A DNA stretch of 64,000 nucleotides from Eutypa lata (lineage: Eukaryota > Ascomycota > Sordariomycetes > Xylariales > Diatrypaceae): NCBI GenBank assembly GCA_022661535.1, contig JAKULF010000003.1, positions 5,394,001 through 5,458,000 of the forward strand. Direction: 5' to 3'. The notes under the pieces are model-generated. The model was not told the origin of the DNA, did not search any database, and saw nothing but the letters and a program-made list of their open reading frames with translations. The translations under genes and the position numbers were made by a program. Below, in pieces: positions 35,705 to 46,975 of this stretch. Numbering within the stretch: position 1 is the first letter of the stretch; each line of letters starts with the position of its first letter.

Positions 35705-37120
35705 TTAGGAAGTGCAGCGGAGTGTTGCGAACCGCATAATAGGCCCAGATTTCTCAAATCCTTCAAAGGTTGCCCCATCGAAACTCACAATTACCTCAAA
35801 TCCCCCTTCATCGTCACCAGACTCGGGAATCCGTGGCTGGATGATAGGATATCTCCTATTCATCAGTTTTGGTAGTCGAACGGCTTCGCATCGCCCGATC
35901 ATCGCACCCCAGTCCAGATCGTATACCCCTTGGTCAGCCCAGGAAACGATCGATATACCGTCATGACGCGGACCAAGGACTATAGGTTGTATGCCGGCTT
36001 GGGAGTTGACGTACTCCAACACCTTGGGGACGGCCGTTCCGTCGACAGAGTTTACAGATCTGCGAATTGCCAGTGCTATCCTAGATAAAGCTGTTACTGC
36101 GGAAGCCTCCAGGTTCTCAGCGCTCGCGGACTTGTTTTCTGCCCTAGACTGACATACTAGGTCTTGTTGCGAAGCTGTAGCGGTAGTCATCATAAATGCG
36201 GCACCGAGGTAGTCCTTCGGTAGAGATACACGAGGTCGAGAGCGAATATTGACCGGGAAGCCTATGGTTGAGACCCCCTGAGAGCCTGAATCTGAATCTA
36301 GTAGCTCTGCCTCAACCACTGCACTCCAGAGAAGCGCGGTGAGGATATCGCTAGTGGATACCCAGCTTCCGGGATTGTGTGTGGCAATTTCATTGTTTAC
36401 TGCTTGTTTTGCCTGTTGCAGAGTTCGCCAGGGAAAGAAGAAGACACCAGTTCTAAATTCAACCACATCCCCTACAACGCCCCCTCGGCTTATCGACTCG
36501 GTGGGCTCTCGGATGTGGAGGAGCTGTGGTATAGCAATAGACGATTTCCTCCTAGCTGCTTCAGAGGGGAATAGTAGCCTACGATCCAACCATGTTTGGT
36601 TAAACCCCAATGATGCGGAAGCTCCGGTACGGCAATGAGAGGCCCATAACTTCAGCAATGCTCCAAAACCTGTTATATCGGTGGTATTATGGTGAACCGC
36701 CACACAGAGCAGGAACCCGCCGTTAACTAAGGACACACGTGCTCGGAAGACCGGGGCCGGTGTTGGATAAGGGGGGATGGTGTCGGGCGGAACGAGTCCC
36801 GGCACGCTAAAGGCCGCAGGAGGGAAATTGTCTTTCTTCATGCGGGGATAGTCAATAGACTGAGAAAGGTCATGCCAGGAAAACAAGTCGTTCAGACTCT
36901 GGTAAGGCTCGGTTAAGGAGACAGCCCCGCGCGGAGAATCGCTGCTGACTACCCCTGAAAGAAGGTACGGAACGTCTTTAATGACACCGACTAACCCCTC
37001 CCGAAGCTTCTCCGGAATAGACCTAGTATTGTTTGAGGGGAAAGCAAAGATCTGCCGGATATAGACTCGTGGCATAAGCCATTCGAGTGGTGTAAGTTGG
37101 TCATAACCAAGGCTTGTCAT
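35705..37120 (-). CDS. BAHD-type acyltransferase (PF02458, trichothecene acetyltransferase-like)
   Basis: A single 471-codon frame with no intron. The catalytic motif HHNTTD (His144-x3-Asp148) sits mid-protein, followed by GFGALLKLWA. A structural DLDWG at about 401-405 matches the DFGWG motif of BAHD enzymes. The length (about 450-500) fits. These enzymes transfer an acyl group from an acyl-CoA to a hydroxyl or amine on a small molecule; fungal members include the trichothecene 3-O-acetyltransferase TRI101 group. The acceptor is unknown. No other biosynthetic gene lies within 5 kb on either side, so there is no sign of a secondary-metabolite cluster in this window. Confidence 0.82.
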   Translation of the reverse strand: MTSLGYDQLTPLEWLMPRVYIRQIFAFPSNNTRSIPEKLREGLVGVIKDVPYLLSGVVSSDSPRGAVSLTEPYQSLNDLFSWHDLSQSIDYPRMKKDNFPPAAFSVPGLVPPDTIPPYPTPAPVFRARVSLVNGGFLLCVAVHHNTTDITGFGALLKLWASHCRTGASASLGFNQTWLDRRLLFPSEAARRKSSIAIPQLLHIREPTESISRGGVVGDVVEFRTGVFFFPWRTLQQAKQAVNNEIATHNPGSWVSTSDILTALLWSAVVEAELLDSDSGSQGVSTIGFPVNIRSRPRVSLPKDYLGAAFMMTTATASQQDLVCQSRAENKSASAENLEASAVTALSRIALAIRRSVNSVDGTAVPKVLEYVNSQAGIQPIVLGPRHDGISIVSWADQGVYDLDWGAMIGRCEAVRLPKLMNRRYPIIQPRIPESGDDEGGFEVIVSFDGATFEGFEKSGPIMRFATLRCTS

Positions 37121-39680
37121 CCTGGTATCGTATTTTTGCTGAACTGAATTATTGTTAATGGTCGCTTGGTGCCATGTGGTAAGATATTACTTGACGTACC
37201 CACTTAATAAAAATGCCTACATATGTAGGTTCGAGAACGGTGACGGTATAATTACTACGTTACTTCGTACTGCCAGTCCATTGACCTTGTTTAGTACTAG
37301 CTTTGCGAATGCCGTATCCTCATTTGTCATGGCCTTCGCCGCTCAGTACCTTCGGCAACAACACTATCTCACCACACCAGATTTTCCTACCGGTGCAGCT
37401 GCTAGGTACGCACCTAAAGTCTGGTCTTCTGTGGCAGACTTTCTACCGCACTAACCACCTGTGGCACAGTTGCTACCTACTTGAAGCCAAGGTCTCAAGT
37501 GGCAGGTTTATGTTATGGTTCTCTTTCACCAAGAGCCTCTTGGTAAACCTACACCTAACTCAAAATGATGGGTTTCGCGATCAGCTCTGCACCGTAGGCG
37601 TGTCGTTGATGAATGTGCAAGTCTATCTGAGCTGATTAATGTAAAAATGTGGTGAATAGGTCCGGGGTGACGTAGGGTCTTGAATGCATCGAAAAATTAC
37701 TACTTCGTCTGTGACCTTCTGTTGATATGTTTAGGAATAGAAATTAGAGAGCCCATCTGACGCAGTTTGCATATAATATGAAATCGGCATTGGTCCACAC
37801 TTTACGAATACGGCATACATATCCCACGGCTATCATGACTTAGGCTATGTCCCATTTCTATCTGTTGTGTTGAAATGTATCTATCAGGTCTTGGTAGCAA
37901 AGTAGCCTCATTACCTACGTGTACATAAGGGTATCATCAGCTTCTGCAACCCCAAATAGCTCTCTTTCTTTCCTTTCTATCTTCAAAGCGTTGATAAAGC
38001 GAAATACGACCATCATGGGCCTGACGTTAGTCGATCTATTATATAGCTTATATAAAATCTAGATTGCTAGTCGAATTCGCCATCAGATACGTCCGCGTCT
38101 TTGCTGCTAGTACCCCAAGCGAACTTAGTTGACGAGTACTTTCAAAATCGAGATAGGCATTTTTGATAATAGGTATCCCATCTTCGACACAGCGTTCCGC
38201 GGACTGGTGGAATCCCGGATTGCAGGGTTCATGCGTCTTGTGCGGTAGGCGATCGGGACCAACAATGGCTATGAATTTCATCGATTGGAGAGTATGCTTT
38301 GGCTCAACAATGCCCTGAGGGAAGTTTGAGGCACTGGGAACAGGGTGTCAGTAGGCCTTGATCAATCTTTGAATTGCCAATAACCGTTGTCAATTGCTGC
38401 TTACAATTTGATGATAGACTAGCTGTAGATACTGACAATCTGGAGTACGCTTGCCGTTCGGATAATAGGTACTATCCAACTGATGAAGTCGGTGGCTGGA
38501 GTGATGTAGGTATCGAATAGGCAGCTTGCCTGTAGCGTTTCTTTCTTAACCGAAGATATAGGCGATCGGGCTCAATAAAGGTTGTGGATTCCATTTCCAC
38601 GGATAGAAAAAAACATCCTTGAGCTCAGAAATGCTCCTGAAGAAGCTGTTAGTAATGGGAATAGGGTATAAGCGAACTTTGACTAATTTTGCATTCCTAA
38701 TATAGCCTCGTAGGAGTTGTGCCTTGTATAATTCGTAGTTGACAATTCTAAACACAGTATTGTACGGGAGAGAAGGTCCTCTAGCTGTGGCTCGGTAAAT
38801 TCGACGTATTTCAGATGTCTTTTGCTCTCGGTCTTTTGATTGGCGACTTGTTGATGCCGGCTAATGTGAATATGTGCCGTATGTCGTTATTCACTGGGAG
38901 CGCATAGGCTTGCGATGGCTGTCCTGTTCGCAAGTAACGCATGAATTTGTAATAGTTATGACATTGTTCGCAAGCAGGCTGGCAAGTAACGTAACACACT
39001 CCACCAGCCGGCAATGTAAATTACGTTACTTATGATGCACCGGCACCTTCGATTTAATAAGTTGCGGTGGACAAAAATGGCCATGTTACATAGTGTGTTA
39101 TACTTGTTGAATAAGGGACAGAGGTTAAATTGAAGTCGAAAATAGCTGTCAAGACCTTGATTTTTGGTGTTTTAGCCTTTGCTAAGGTGTTATCCGTTAC
39201 ATTCGCTATAAAAGTCTAAGTTATAAAGGAATTCGTTCAAGGACTTAAGGTTAGTTTGCCGGGCTATACCTAGGTATTAGCTACTTGTTTCGAAGCTTGG
39301 TAATTATCTTTCGTATTCAAACTATAGCAGTGACGATAATAATATGTTAATGATATTAAACCAATTCTTTATTTATTTTAAAAATCATTAACAATAAGTT
39401 GTTTAAGCTACATTTGCTATTCATATGTAAATATCAAGTATAATGTTAATGCATTCTGTTGCAATAACTGCAATATATATAAAGTTGATATTAGTAAATT
39501 AGTTATAACTAAAAAAACCTTACAGCAGTTATTATCGTTGTAAAACTTGCAAGACTTGCAAGTTTCAAGCACTTTAACTATCCAGCGTTATCTTATATAC
39601 TAAACAGCTTGAATTCGAATAATTGCCGCGTATTTAATAATAAAAAACTATTATTCCATTGATTAATAGCACATAAATGA
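37121..39680. other. Gene-poor region with possible decayed coding sequence
   Basis: About 2.5 kb. Between about 38048 and 39014 several minus-strand frames (38048-38281, 38546-38755, 38811-39014) look mildly coding and seem to follow one another with shifts, with two distantly similar segments (around 38340-38400 and 38650-38700). This could be an old broken gene, but I cannot name it. 39300-39670 is strongly AT-rich. Confidence 0.3.
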
Positions 39681-40064
39681 TTATTCGGATTGGGGAGAGG
39701 AGCAGCCTAGGGCTCTGCGTACATGATTAGGCTTAAACCTGCCATTATCTGCGGGACCAATTTTCAACTCTTGGGCGAGGGCAACATTGTCTATTTTGGG
39801 TCGTAGAAGTTTGCATGTTGTTAAGGTTAACAGCTGGGAGAGAGCATTGTCGCCAGGCGTTGGTGTTGATTTTGTTCCCGCCTTGGGCTTTGTCCTCCGA
39901 GCCTTGGGTCTTGCCGTCCGAGCCTTGAGCCTTGCCCTTCGAGCCTTGGGCCTTGCCCTCCGAGCTTTGAGCTTTGCACTCTGAGCCTTTCTCGCCCTCC
40001 GAGTCTTTGCTCCTAACATAAAGATACTTCTTCCATTATAGGAATAATTGTCGGTGATAATCAT
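39681..40064 (-). CDS. Small basic protein with tandem KARRARP-type repeats
   Basis: A 127-codon frame. Residues about 20-65 are tandem copies of a seven-residue unit (KARRARP, KARRARL, KARTARP) built on a 21-bp DNA repeat at about 39880-40003. The C-terminal part (ALSQLLTLTTCKLLRPKIDNVALAQELKIG) is helical and faintly recalls the short Myb-like domains seen in fungal DNA-binding proteins; this likeness is weak. With such a charge it would be expected to bind nucleic acid. It may be a real lineage-specific gene or a repeat-driven open frame. Confidence 0.4.
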   Translation of the reverse strand: MIITDNYSYNGRSIFMLGAKTRRARKAQSAKLKARRARPKARRARLKARTARPKARRTKPKAGTKSTPTPGDNALSQLLTLTTCKLLRPKIDNVALAQELKIGPADNGRFKPNHVRRALGCSSPQSE

Positions 40065-41381
40065 ACTCGTCTCGTGTGCGAAAGTAAACCCTGACTTCGT
40101 GATAGATGGCGCCGAGGATGCTCGTACCCTTATATAAGGTGTGGTAGAGCTACTCCACCACCTACTCTAGACCAGGGGTCTGCTATTGTGACACTTTCCC
40201 ACACCCGCCTATACGTATTGGCCGATAAATACGACATTCCTCGGCAACACGGACTACACATCCACTGGCGTTAGCCACAATTTCCTGTTGGTTACCTAAG
40301 TAAAGTACTTCAGATTCGATAAGAAGTTTACCTTGACATATCTTGGCACCCTTATTGTGTTGACTGCAAGGTGGCTTTCAAGACGACAATATATCTTAAA
40401 GGCCATATTATATCGTTGCTGTCTCCCTATAGTCTTTCCTCGATGTTAAGAAACTACCTACCGCGGGATGCGCTTTCGGGCCTCTCGCCAAGATCCATTT
40501 ACCACGTTGAGGCACGGCAAAGATTCCCGCTTATCGACTGCGTAAGTCATCATTGTCACAGGATTCGCATAAGTAGACTCGGCTATAGAGATGAATGGTC
40601 GGGCCTCTGAAAAAGATGAATAAGTGAAATTGATGGATCGGAGCTCTTCACAACATATTCATGTAGTTATTCAGATAGAGCCGACTCTGTATGTAAACTC
40701 GCTAAATAGCGCCAACAAGGTTCAAATTCTTTAAGTCACTTTGCCATTTGGCCCTTCCAGGGATAGCAAGGAACAAATCTAGTTACCTACTTATGTAACT
40801 ATTATTATTTTGGATATTCAGAGGAACAAGGTCAAAAGAACGTATGTATGAAGAAATGACATGTTAATAGTAAATATTGCTGTCCGTGGTTGCTATGGTT
40901 CTCATACGTACCAATCTATCACCATCGCACCATAAAACAACAACCCTCATCGAGAAAAAGCCGGGGAAGAAAAGTGTCCGGCTGTCCTAGCGTTCCTGTG
41001 TCCTTGTGGTCTTGTTGAGGAGAGAGGTATTTTCTTCTTTTCGGGGTTAGTTCGGTTGATGAAGAGCTGATGTAATTGGACAGGAATGAGGATTTGAAGG
41101 TGACCCCACTAGAACTTGTAGTTTTTCCCTTCCGTTTTTCGAAACTAAGCCATATCGGGGTTATTGCTTTGCTAGCACTGGCACCGAGCAGGGAGCCGTT
41201 CAATCAATCCAGTCTCACTTCCCTTCGAAAAATTACCTCTTGACAATCTCCAAAACTGTCTAAATAGACAAATCCACCACCACCTCTTTCCATCTCCCCT
41301 CCCCTTTATATTCAATTGCAATTTTATTTGCAATTGATTCTCTTTTCTTTATAGAGGATTAGACATACCTCACCTAATAAT
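40065..41381. other. Intergenic / ATP1 promoter region
   Basis: No supported gene. A pyrimidine-rich stretch with CTTTCC/CCTCCCC lies at about 41270-41345 just upstream of the ATP1 start. Confidence 0.4.
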
Positions 41382-44300
41382 ATGTTTCGCAACGCTCTGA
41401 GACAGTCGACGCGCGCTGTGAGCGCAATCTCTGCCTCAGGCAGAGTCGCTGCCGTAAGTGTTTCACAAAAAACCCTCCATCCACCCGAAATAATACACCA
41501 TTCCATCAAAAAGAAGCATACGGTCTATCTCAATGTATATCAACAACATTTATAAAGCTCAATTGAGTAAACTGGAAGGCGTTTATGGGCGATTTAAGAG
41601 CTTGGAGAGCTCCGGGGAGAAGAAAAAAAGATGCACAAACCAAGACGGAGCAGAGGAGCTATATATGCATTGACCATTTTCGGACTTTCGGCTAACCTCC
41701 CATACCTGCATAGACACGAAATGCCGCACCCGCCGCCAACATCATCGCCCGGTCCTACGCCGCCGATGCGAAGGCTTCTCCCACCGAGGTCTCCTCTATT
41801 CTCGAGCAAAGAATCCGTGGTGTTTCTGAGGAGTCGAGCTTAGCCGAGACTGGCCGTGTCCTGTCTGTTGGGTATGTGCTTGGTGTGGGCCCCGAGTTTA
41901 GGAATTTTCTCTCTTTTCTCTCCGGCTATGACAACATTCAGCGTTCAATCCATCTCCATGATCGATCCAATGTCTCGTTATCACTAGCGCTATACTACTT
42001 TTTAATTATTACTGAAGATGCGTGTTTTATTTGGTTATGGTAGCTAACTTGAGTTGTATAGTGATGGTATCGCCCGTGTGCACGGTATGGCCAACGTCCA
42101 GGCTGAGGAGCTGGTTGAGTACGTCGAACTACATCTGAAAAATCGTCGAAGATAAAACCTAATGTGTTATAACAGGTTCGCTTCTGGTGTCAAGGGAATG
42201 TGCATGAACCTCGAGGCTGGCCAGGTCGGTGTTGTGCTGTTCGGTTCTGACCGTCTGGTCAAGGAAGGCGAGACTGTCAAGCGTACTGGTGAAATTGTGA
42301 GTGACGAAAGATGCATATGCACCCTTACAATAATCTGGCAGCTAACATTCCTTTCTAGGTCGATGTTCCCGTCGGACCTGAGATGCTCGGCCGTGTTGTC
42401 GACGCTCTCGGTAACCCCATCGATGGCAAGGGTCCCCTCAACACCAAGGAGAGGCGCCGAGCTCAGCTTAAGGCCCCCGGTATCCTGCCTCGCCAATCCG
42501 TCAACCAGCCCGTCCAGACCGGTCTTAAGTCTGTCGACGCTATGGTGCCCATCGGCCGTGGCCAGCGTGAGCTGATCATCGGTGACCGTCAGACCGGAAA
42601 GACCGCCGTCGCCCTGGATGCTATCCTTAACCAGAAGCGTTGGAACGACAGCAACGACGAGACCAAGAAGCTGTACTGCGTCTACGTCGCCATTGGTCAA
42701 AAGCGATCGACTGTTGCTCAACTCGTCAAGACTCTGGAGGAGAATGACGCCATGAAGTACTCAATTGTCGTCGCTGCTACGGCCTCTGAGGCTGCTCCTC
42801 TGCAGTACATCGCTCCCTTCACTGGTGGTTAGTATAGTAGCACTTTCCTTCTTTATTTTTTCCTCCCCTCTCCTTCCCTATCTGCCAACGATATGACGCA
42901 CTTTATGCACCTTATTTTCTGGAAAGTGCAAGTGTACTCCCATATGACTGTGTAGCATGTCAAATGGCTCCCTCCTTGCAGCCATACTGCTCTCATGGAG
43001 CGACCGCAGGGAATCCACGATATGACTCCAGAGCAGCTCAGAGCTTACAACGATGAGCGGAAGGCAAAAATCAAGGAGCGGATGGCGATAATCAGCAAAC
43101 GCCACGAGCAGAAAGAGCGCGCCAATGACCTCCGGGCCTATTTGGCCAGGAAACTTAGGGAAAAGCTCGCTTAGGAAGCGAGAAACAAACCCAAAGTCCT
43201 AGAAACCGCCAAACGTGTACGTGATCGTGCTCGTGCGTCAAAAAAGCATGCGTGTACAATCTGCGGCATCGCTCTCCAGTCGGTCACCTCTCTCACGAAA
43301 CACCTTGCCACCAAAGCCCATAAGGAACAGGTTCGACTCGCAGCGGGTGGTGCTCCCAAAACTGTCTCTGCTGAGACAATGAGGTCAAGAAAGTTCGCTG
43401 CAAGGAAGAAGGCGAGCAAGGCCTTCTATTGTGCGATCTGTGACAGGGCCTTCAATATCAAGGGCCATCTTACCAAGCACAACACCACCAAAAAACATCT
43501 CGATAAGGTGGCTGCAAGCGCATAAGCGCCTGTTCCGTCCTCTCTTCACAACTACGACGTCTATAGCACGTCTACTAAATTCTGGAATCTAACCACGCCT
43601 TTTCCTTGCAACTACAACTTATATGCCATGTCTACCTATTCCTATACTCTAACTACATGTTTCCTTGCAATTATATCGTCTATAACGTTTACTAATTTCT
43701 GTAATTTAAAGCTTGTGTCGCGGAATGGTTCATGGTCAATGGCAAGCACTCTCTTCTCGTCCTTGATGATCTGTCCAAGCAGGCTGTCGCCTACCGTCAG
43801 ATGTCCCTTCTGCTCCGTCGTCCTCCTGGACGTGAGGCTTACCCCGGTGACGTGTTCTACCTGCACTCGCGTCTTCTGGAGCGTGCTGCCAAGCTTAACG
43901 ACAAGCACGGTGGTGGTTCCATGACTGCCCTGCCCATCATCGAGACCCAGGGTGGTGATGTGTCTGCCTACATTCCTACCAACGTCATTTCCATTACCGA
44001 CGGTCAGATCTTCTTGGAAGCCGAGTTGTTCTACAAGGGTGTGCGACCTGCCATCAACGTCGGTCTGTCCGTGTCCCGTGTCGGCTCCGCTGCTCAGCTT
44101 AGGGCCATGAAGCAAGTCGCTGGTTCGCTCAAGCTCTTCTTGGCCCAGTACCGTGAGGTCGCTGCCTTCGCTCAGTTCGGTTCCGATTTGGATGCTGCCA
44201 CTAAGCAGACCCTGAGCCGTGGTGAACGTGTAAGTCTTTAACGATCGGATATCATAGAGTAGAATGAAACTAATCACATTATCTACAGTTAACCGAGCTG

Positions 44301-44552
44301 CTGAAGCAGAAGCAGTACTCCCCTATGGCCGTCAACGAGATGGTTCCCCTCATCTTCGCCGGTGTCAACGGTTTCCTCGACTCCGTCCCTGTCGCCAAGA
44401 TCCTCCAGTGGGAGGCTGACTTCTTGGCCCACCTGAAGACCAACGAGGCTGATCTCCTTGCTACGATTGACAAGGAGGGTGCCCTCAGCAAGGAGCTTGA
44501 GGCGAGAGTGCGGGATGTTACGCTGAACTTTACCAAGAGCTTCATCTCTTAA
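41382..44552 (+). CDS. ATP1: Mitochondrial ATP synthase F1 subunit alpha
   Basis: Seven exons (41382-41453, 41714-41871, 42062-42118, 42176-42296, 42359-42827, 43712-44229, 44289-44552) give 552 residues, close to the usual fungal length. An Arg/Ser/Ala-rich presequence ([20 protein letters not shown]) should target it to the matrix. The Walker A GDRQTGKT is at residues 211-218, and the family signature [10 protein letters not shown] lies near the C-terminal third. The alpha subunits form the F1 hexamer with beta and hold the non-catalytic nucleotide sites. All introns restore the frame. The fifth intron (42828-43711) is 884 nt, far longer than the others, because it contains a zinc-finger repeat and a tandem repeat. 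At the junction before it the protein reads [16 protein letters not shown], close to fungal homologues. Confidence 0.96.
42995..43525 (+). pseudogene. Zinc-finger repeat family, copy C, inside an ATP1 intron
   Basis: This reading frame sits wholly within an ATP1 intron in the same orientation. From ATG 42995 it encodes a helical basic region ([20 protein letters not shown], then [23 protein letters not shown]), a TAG at 43172-43174, and then in the same frame 116 codons to TAA 43525. The latter part holds two C-x2-C-x12-H-x5-H fingers, [23 protein letters not shown] and [23 protein letters not shown], of the matrin/U1-like type that often binds double-stranded RNA or structured nucleic acid. 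It is the fullest of three copies in the window. The shared TAG suggests the copies spread after the stop arose, or that the two halves are separate products. Confidence 0.7.
43541..43711 (+). repeat. Three degenerate 60-bp tandem units at the 3' end of an ATP1 intron
   Basis: Units of about 60 bp begin near 43541, 43601 and 43661, each with TTCCTTGCAACTAC/ATTAT, TCTAT/TATAT and a CTAA- or CTAC-containing core. The last unit supplies the intron branch site (TACTAAT) and acceptor (AAAG at 43711). Confidence 0.65.
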
Positions 44553-45569
44553 AGCGGTTAATTCGGGGAAGCTATCTGGAGAGGCGGCCTATACCTACAT
44601 GACGTGAGGTGGTGGATATGATCTTGTGTCTTCGTAGAAAGAGAAAGCGAGTGTGGATGGGTGCCAATTAGTGAAGAAGTGGGTTGAGATATGGGAAAAT
44701 ACCCCATTCAGCCCTTGTAAAATAGAGCCAAAAACTCAAGAGCACTCGATTCCTTTTGTTCATTTGACGATACCTGATCTGTTCGCATGTCTATGTGCTT
44801 TTGCCTGGAAATGCCCAAAGTTTCTGTCTGCCTCAATTTTAAGCTTATATTTAGCGCAAGTGTAAACCAACGACGTCCCCTTAAGGTTGGCGTTAGTACC
44901 AAGTCTTCCAGATTAAATGATACCCTTCATCTTCAGTATTAACACGATCCGAATAATTTCTGCTTATTCAGTTAAAGCTCATGATTATTCAATTAAAAAC
45001 AACATAAATCTATAATTATTCAAATTATGAAATATCAACACCAGTTTCTTGTTTATAGCACCTCATTAAAGCCAGGAGGGTGTATCAAGTATTTTGTCAA
45101 CGACTTGAGTACCTAGGTAACTACCTCTAACGTTTCGTTTGGGTTCGGGTACCTGAGCTTTCGGCGTTGTGACATCATGGTTTTGTAACATAGACTATAC
45201 ATGTACCTGCCCACGTCTTTTCGATTACCTCACCTACATATAACTGTATTGCTGTCAACTATCAAGCGTTTGGCGTTCTTCAATTTTCTCAACCTCTAAA
45301 TTTTAATAAACGCTGTCTTTTCCTACCTATGTAACCCACCCCTTGATTTGAATTAATGTGCTGTGCAAAATCCTTGACTGATACTTACCTAGATACCCCG
45401 CCAACCCATCCCGCCGAGAGCTCCGCCGCCGTATAGAGAGGGAACTTTTGATTTACTTTTATCTTATCCTTCCATTAAGAGAGCATTGGGTTGGGTATAA
45501 ACTGCTGCAGCCAATTGGTCAGAGATTGTTGAGTCGGACTCTCTTGGGGAACTAGATCGAACTCGAGAC
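44553..45569. other. Intergenic region
   Basis: ATP1 3' flank and promoter of the hydrate dehydratase gene. AT-rich near 44930-45060. No supported gene. Confidence 0.4.
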
Positions 45570-46975
45570 ATGAGTTCTGAATCCCACGAGATGTCGGCTG
45601 CCACGCGAGAGATTCTCGGCAAGGTCCGCCAGATGGTGCCGCCTATGCTGGAGAAGTTCCACAAAGGTGAGGGCGAGACCTAAATTATTCTCACTTAAAA
45701 GCCTTTTCTTTTTTGAGCTTCCGAGGCTGTGTGGGCAGTTGGTCGAAAGGGTGGCGCATTAGAGAGAAGAAACTTAGACTCATGGACTAATGTGATGCTC
45801 TTCAAATAGGTCAATTGGGCCGCGTCGCTGTCATCGGCGGCAGCGAGGACTACACGGGGGCTCCATATTTCTCCGCCATGGCGAGCGCGAAGCTGGGATG
45901 CGACATGGTGCGTTTATGCTGTTTTTGAATTTACGATCCTTTTCTCTCTCTCTCTATCTACCATATCTCACACACATAACTAACAAGAACCCCCTGTCTC
46001 ACTACCGCAAACCCAACAGTCCCACGTGATATGCACCCCAGCCGCCGCAGCGGTGATCAAGACATACAGCCCGAACCTGATGGTGCACCCCTTGATGCGG
46101 CAGTCCCCGCCCCCATCGTCATCAGCGTCAGCGGCTAACGACACGGACCCCGCCGCCATCTCCAGCCGCATCATCGACATGCTACCACGCCTGCACGTGC
46201 TCGTCGTCGGGCCGGGCCTCGGCCGCGACCCCCTCATGCACGAGACGCTAGCGCGGGTCCTGGCCGCCGCCCGCGAGCGCCGCATGCCCGTGGTCATGGA
46301 CGCGGACTCTCTGGCCCTCGTGACCAAGACGCCCGAGCTCGTCATGGGGTGGAAGGAAGTCGTGCTCACGCCCAACGTGGTCGAGTTCGGTCGGCTGTGG
46401 AAGGGCATCAAGTCGGAAGATCAGCCCAAGTCTGACGAGAAGAAACCGAGCGCTCAGGTCGAGGCCCTCTCGCGGGCCCTGGGCGGCGTCACGATCATCC
46501 AGAAGGGCGGGATGGATTACATCTCTGATGGAGAGACCACCCTCACCGTCGATGTGAAGGGCGGCCTCAAGAGGAGCGGGGGCCAGGGCGATACCCTGAC
46601 CGGCTCTATTGCTACTATGCTCGCGTGGAGAGGCGCCTATGTGGATCGCTTGTGGGATCATGGTGGGAGGTTGCGCCAGGAGGAGTTGTTGAGTTTGGCT
46701 ACTTTTGGGGGCGCTGCTATTACGAGGGTGGGATTTTCTATTCTTTTCTATTTCACGTCTATTCTTCTTATTCTCTTTTCCTCCTTTCTCTCTCCCCTGA
46801 TCTGTGCGCGTATGAGTTTATATGGTTGGCTGACTTACGTATGTTTGCGATACAGGAATGCTCCCGCCTCGCCTTTGAGAAGTATGGGCGCGCTCTGCAG
46901 GCTAGCGATCTGACTGAACAGGTGCACGTTGCCTTCCAGAATATCCTTGGAGAGCCCGAAGGAGACTGGAAGTAA
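45570..46975 (+). CDS. ATP-dependent (S)-NAD(P)H-hydrate dehydratase
   Basis: Four exons (45570-45666, 45810-45907, 46020-46727, 46856-46975) give 340 residues with all frames restored. The protein is a ribokinase-like fold: [36 protein letters not shown], then [33 protein letters not shown] (Asn184, Glu187) and [12 protein letters not shown] with the presumed catalytic Asp256. The enzyme (CARKD/NAXD; yeast YKL151C) uses ATP to dehydrate damaged NADHX and NADPHX back to NADH and NADPH, working with the NAXE epimerase, which is not in this window. No clear mitochondrial presequence is seen; the N-terminus ([16 protein letters not shown]) looks cytosolic. Confidence 0.93.

Noticed and set aside
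35705..37120. Secondary-metabolite cluster around the acyltransferase
   Set aside because: No polyketide synthase, NRPS, terpene synthase, P450 or transporter gene is present in the window.
38048..39014. Chain of minus-strand frames that might be one broken gene
   Set aside because: The similarity between segments is weak and I recognise no domain; mentioned only under the intergenic entry.
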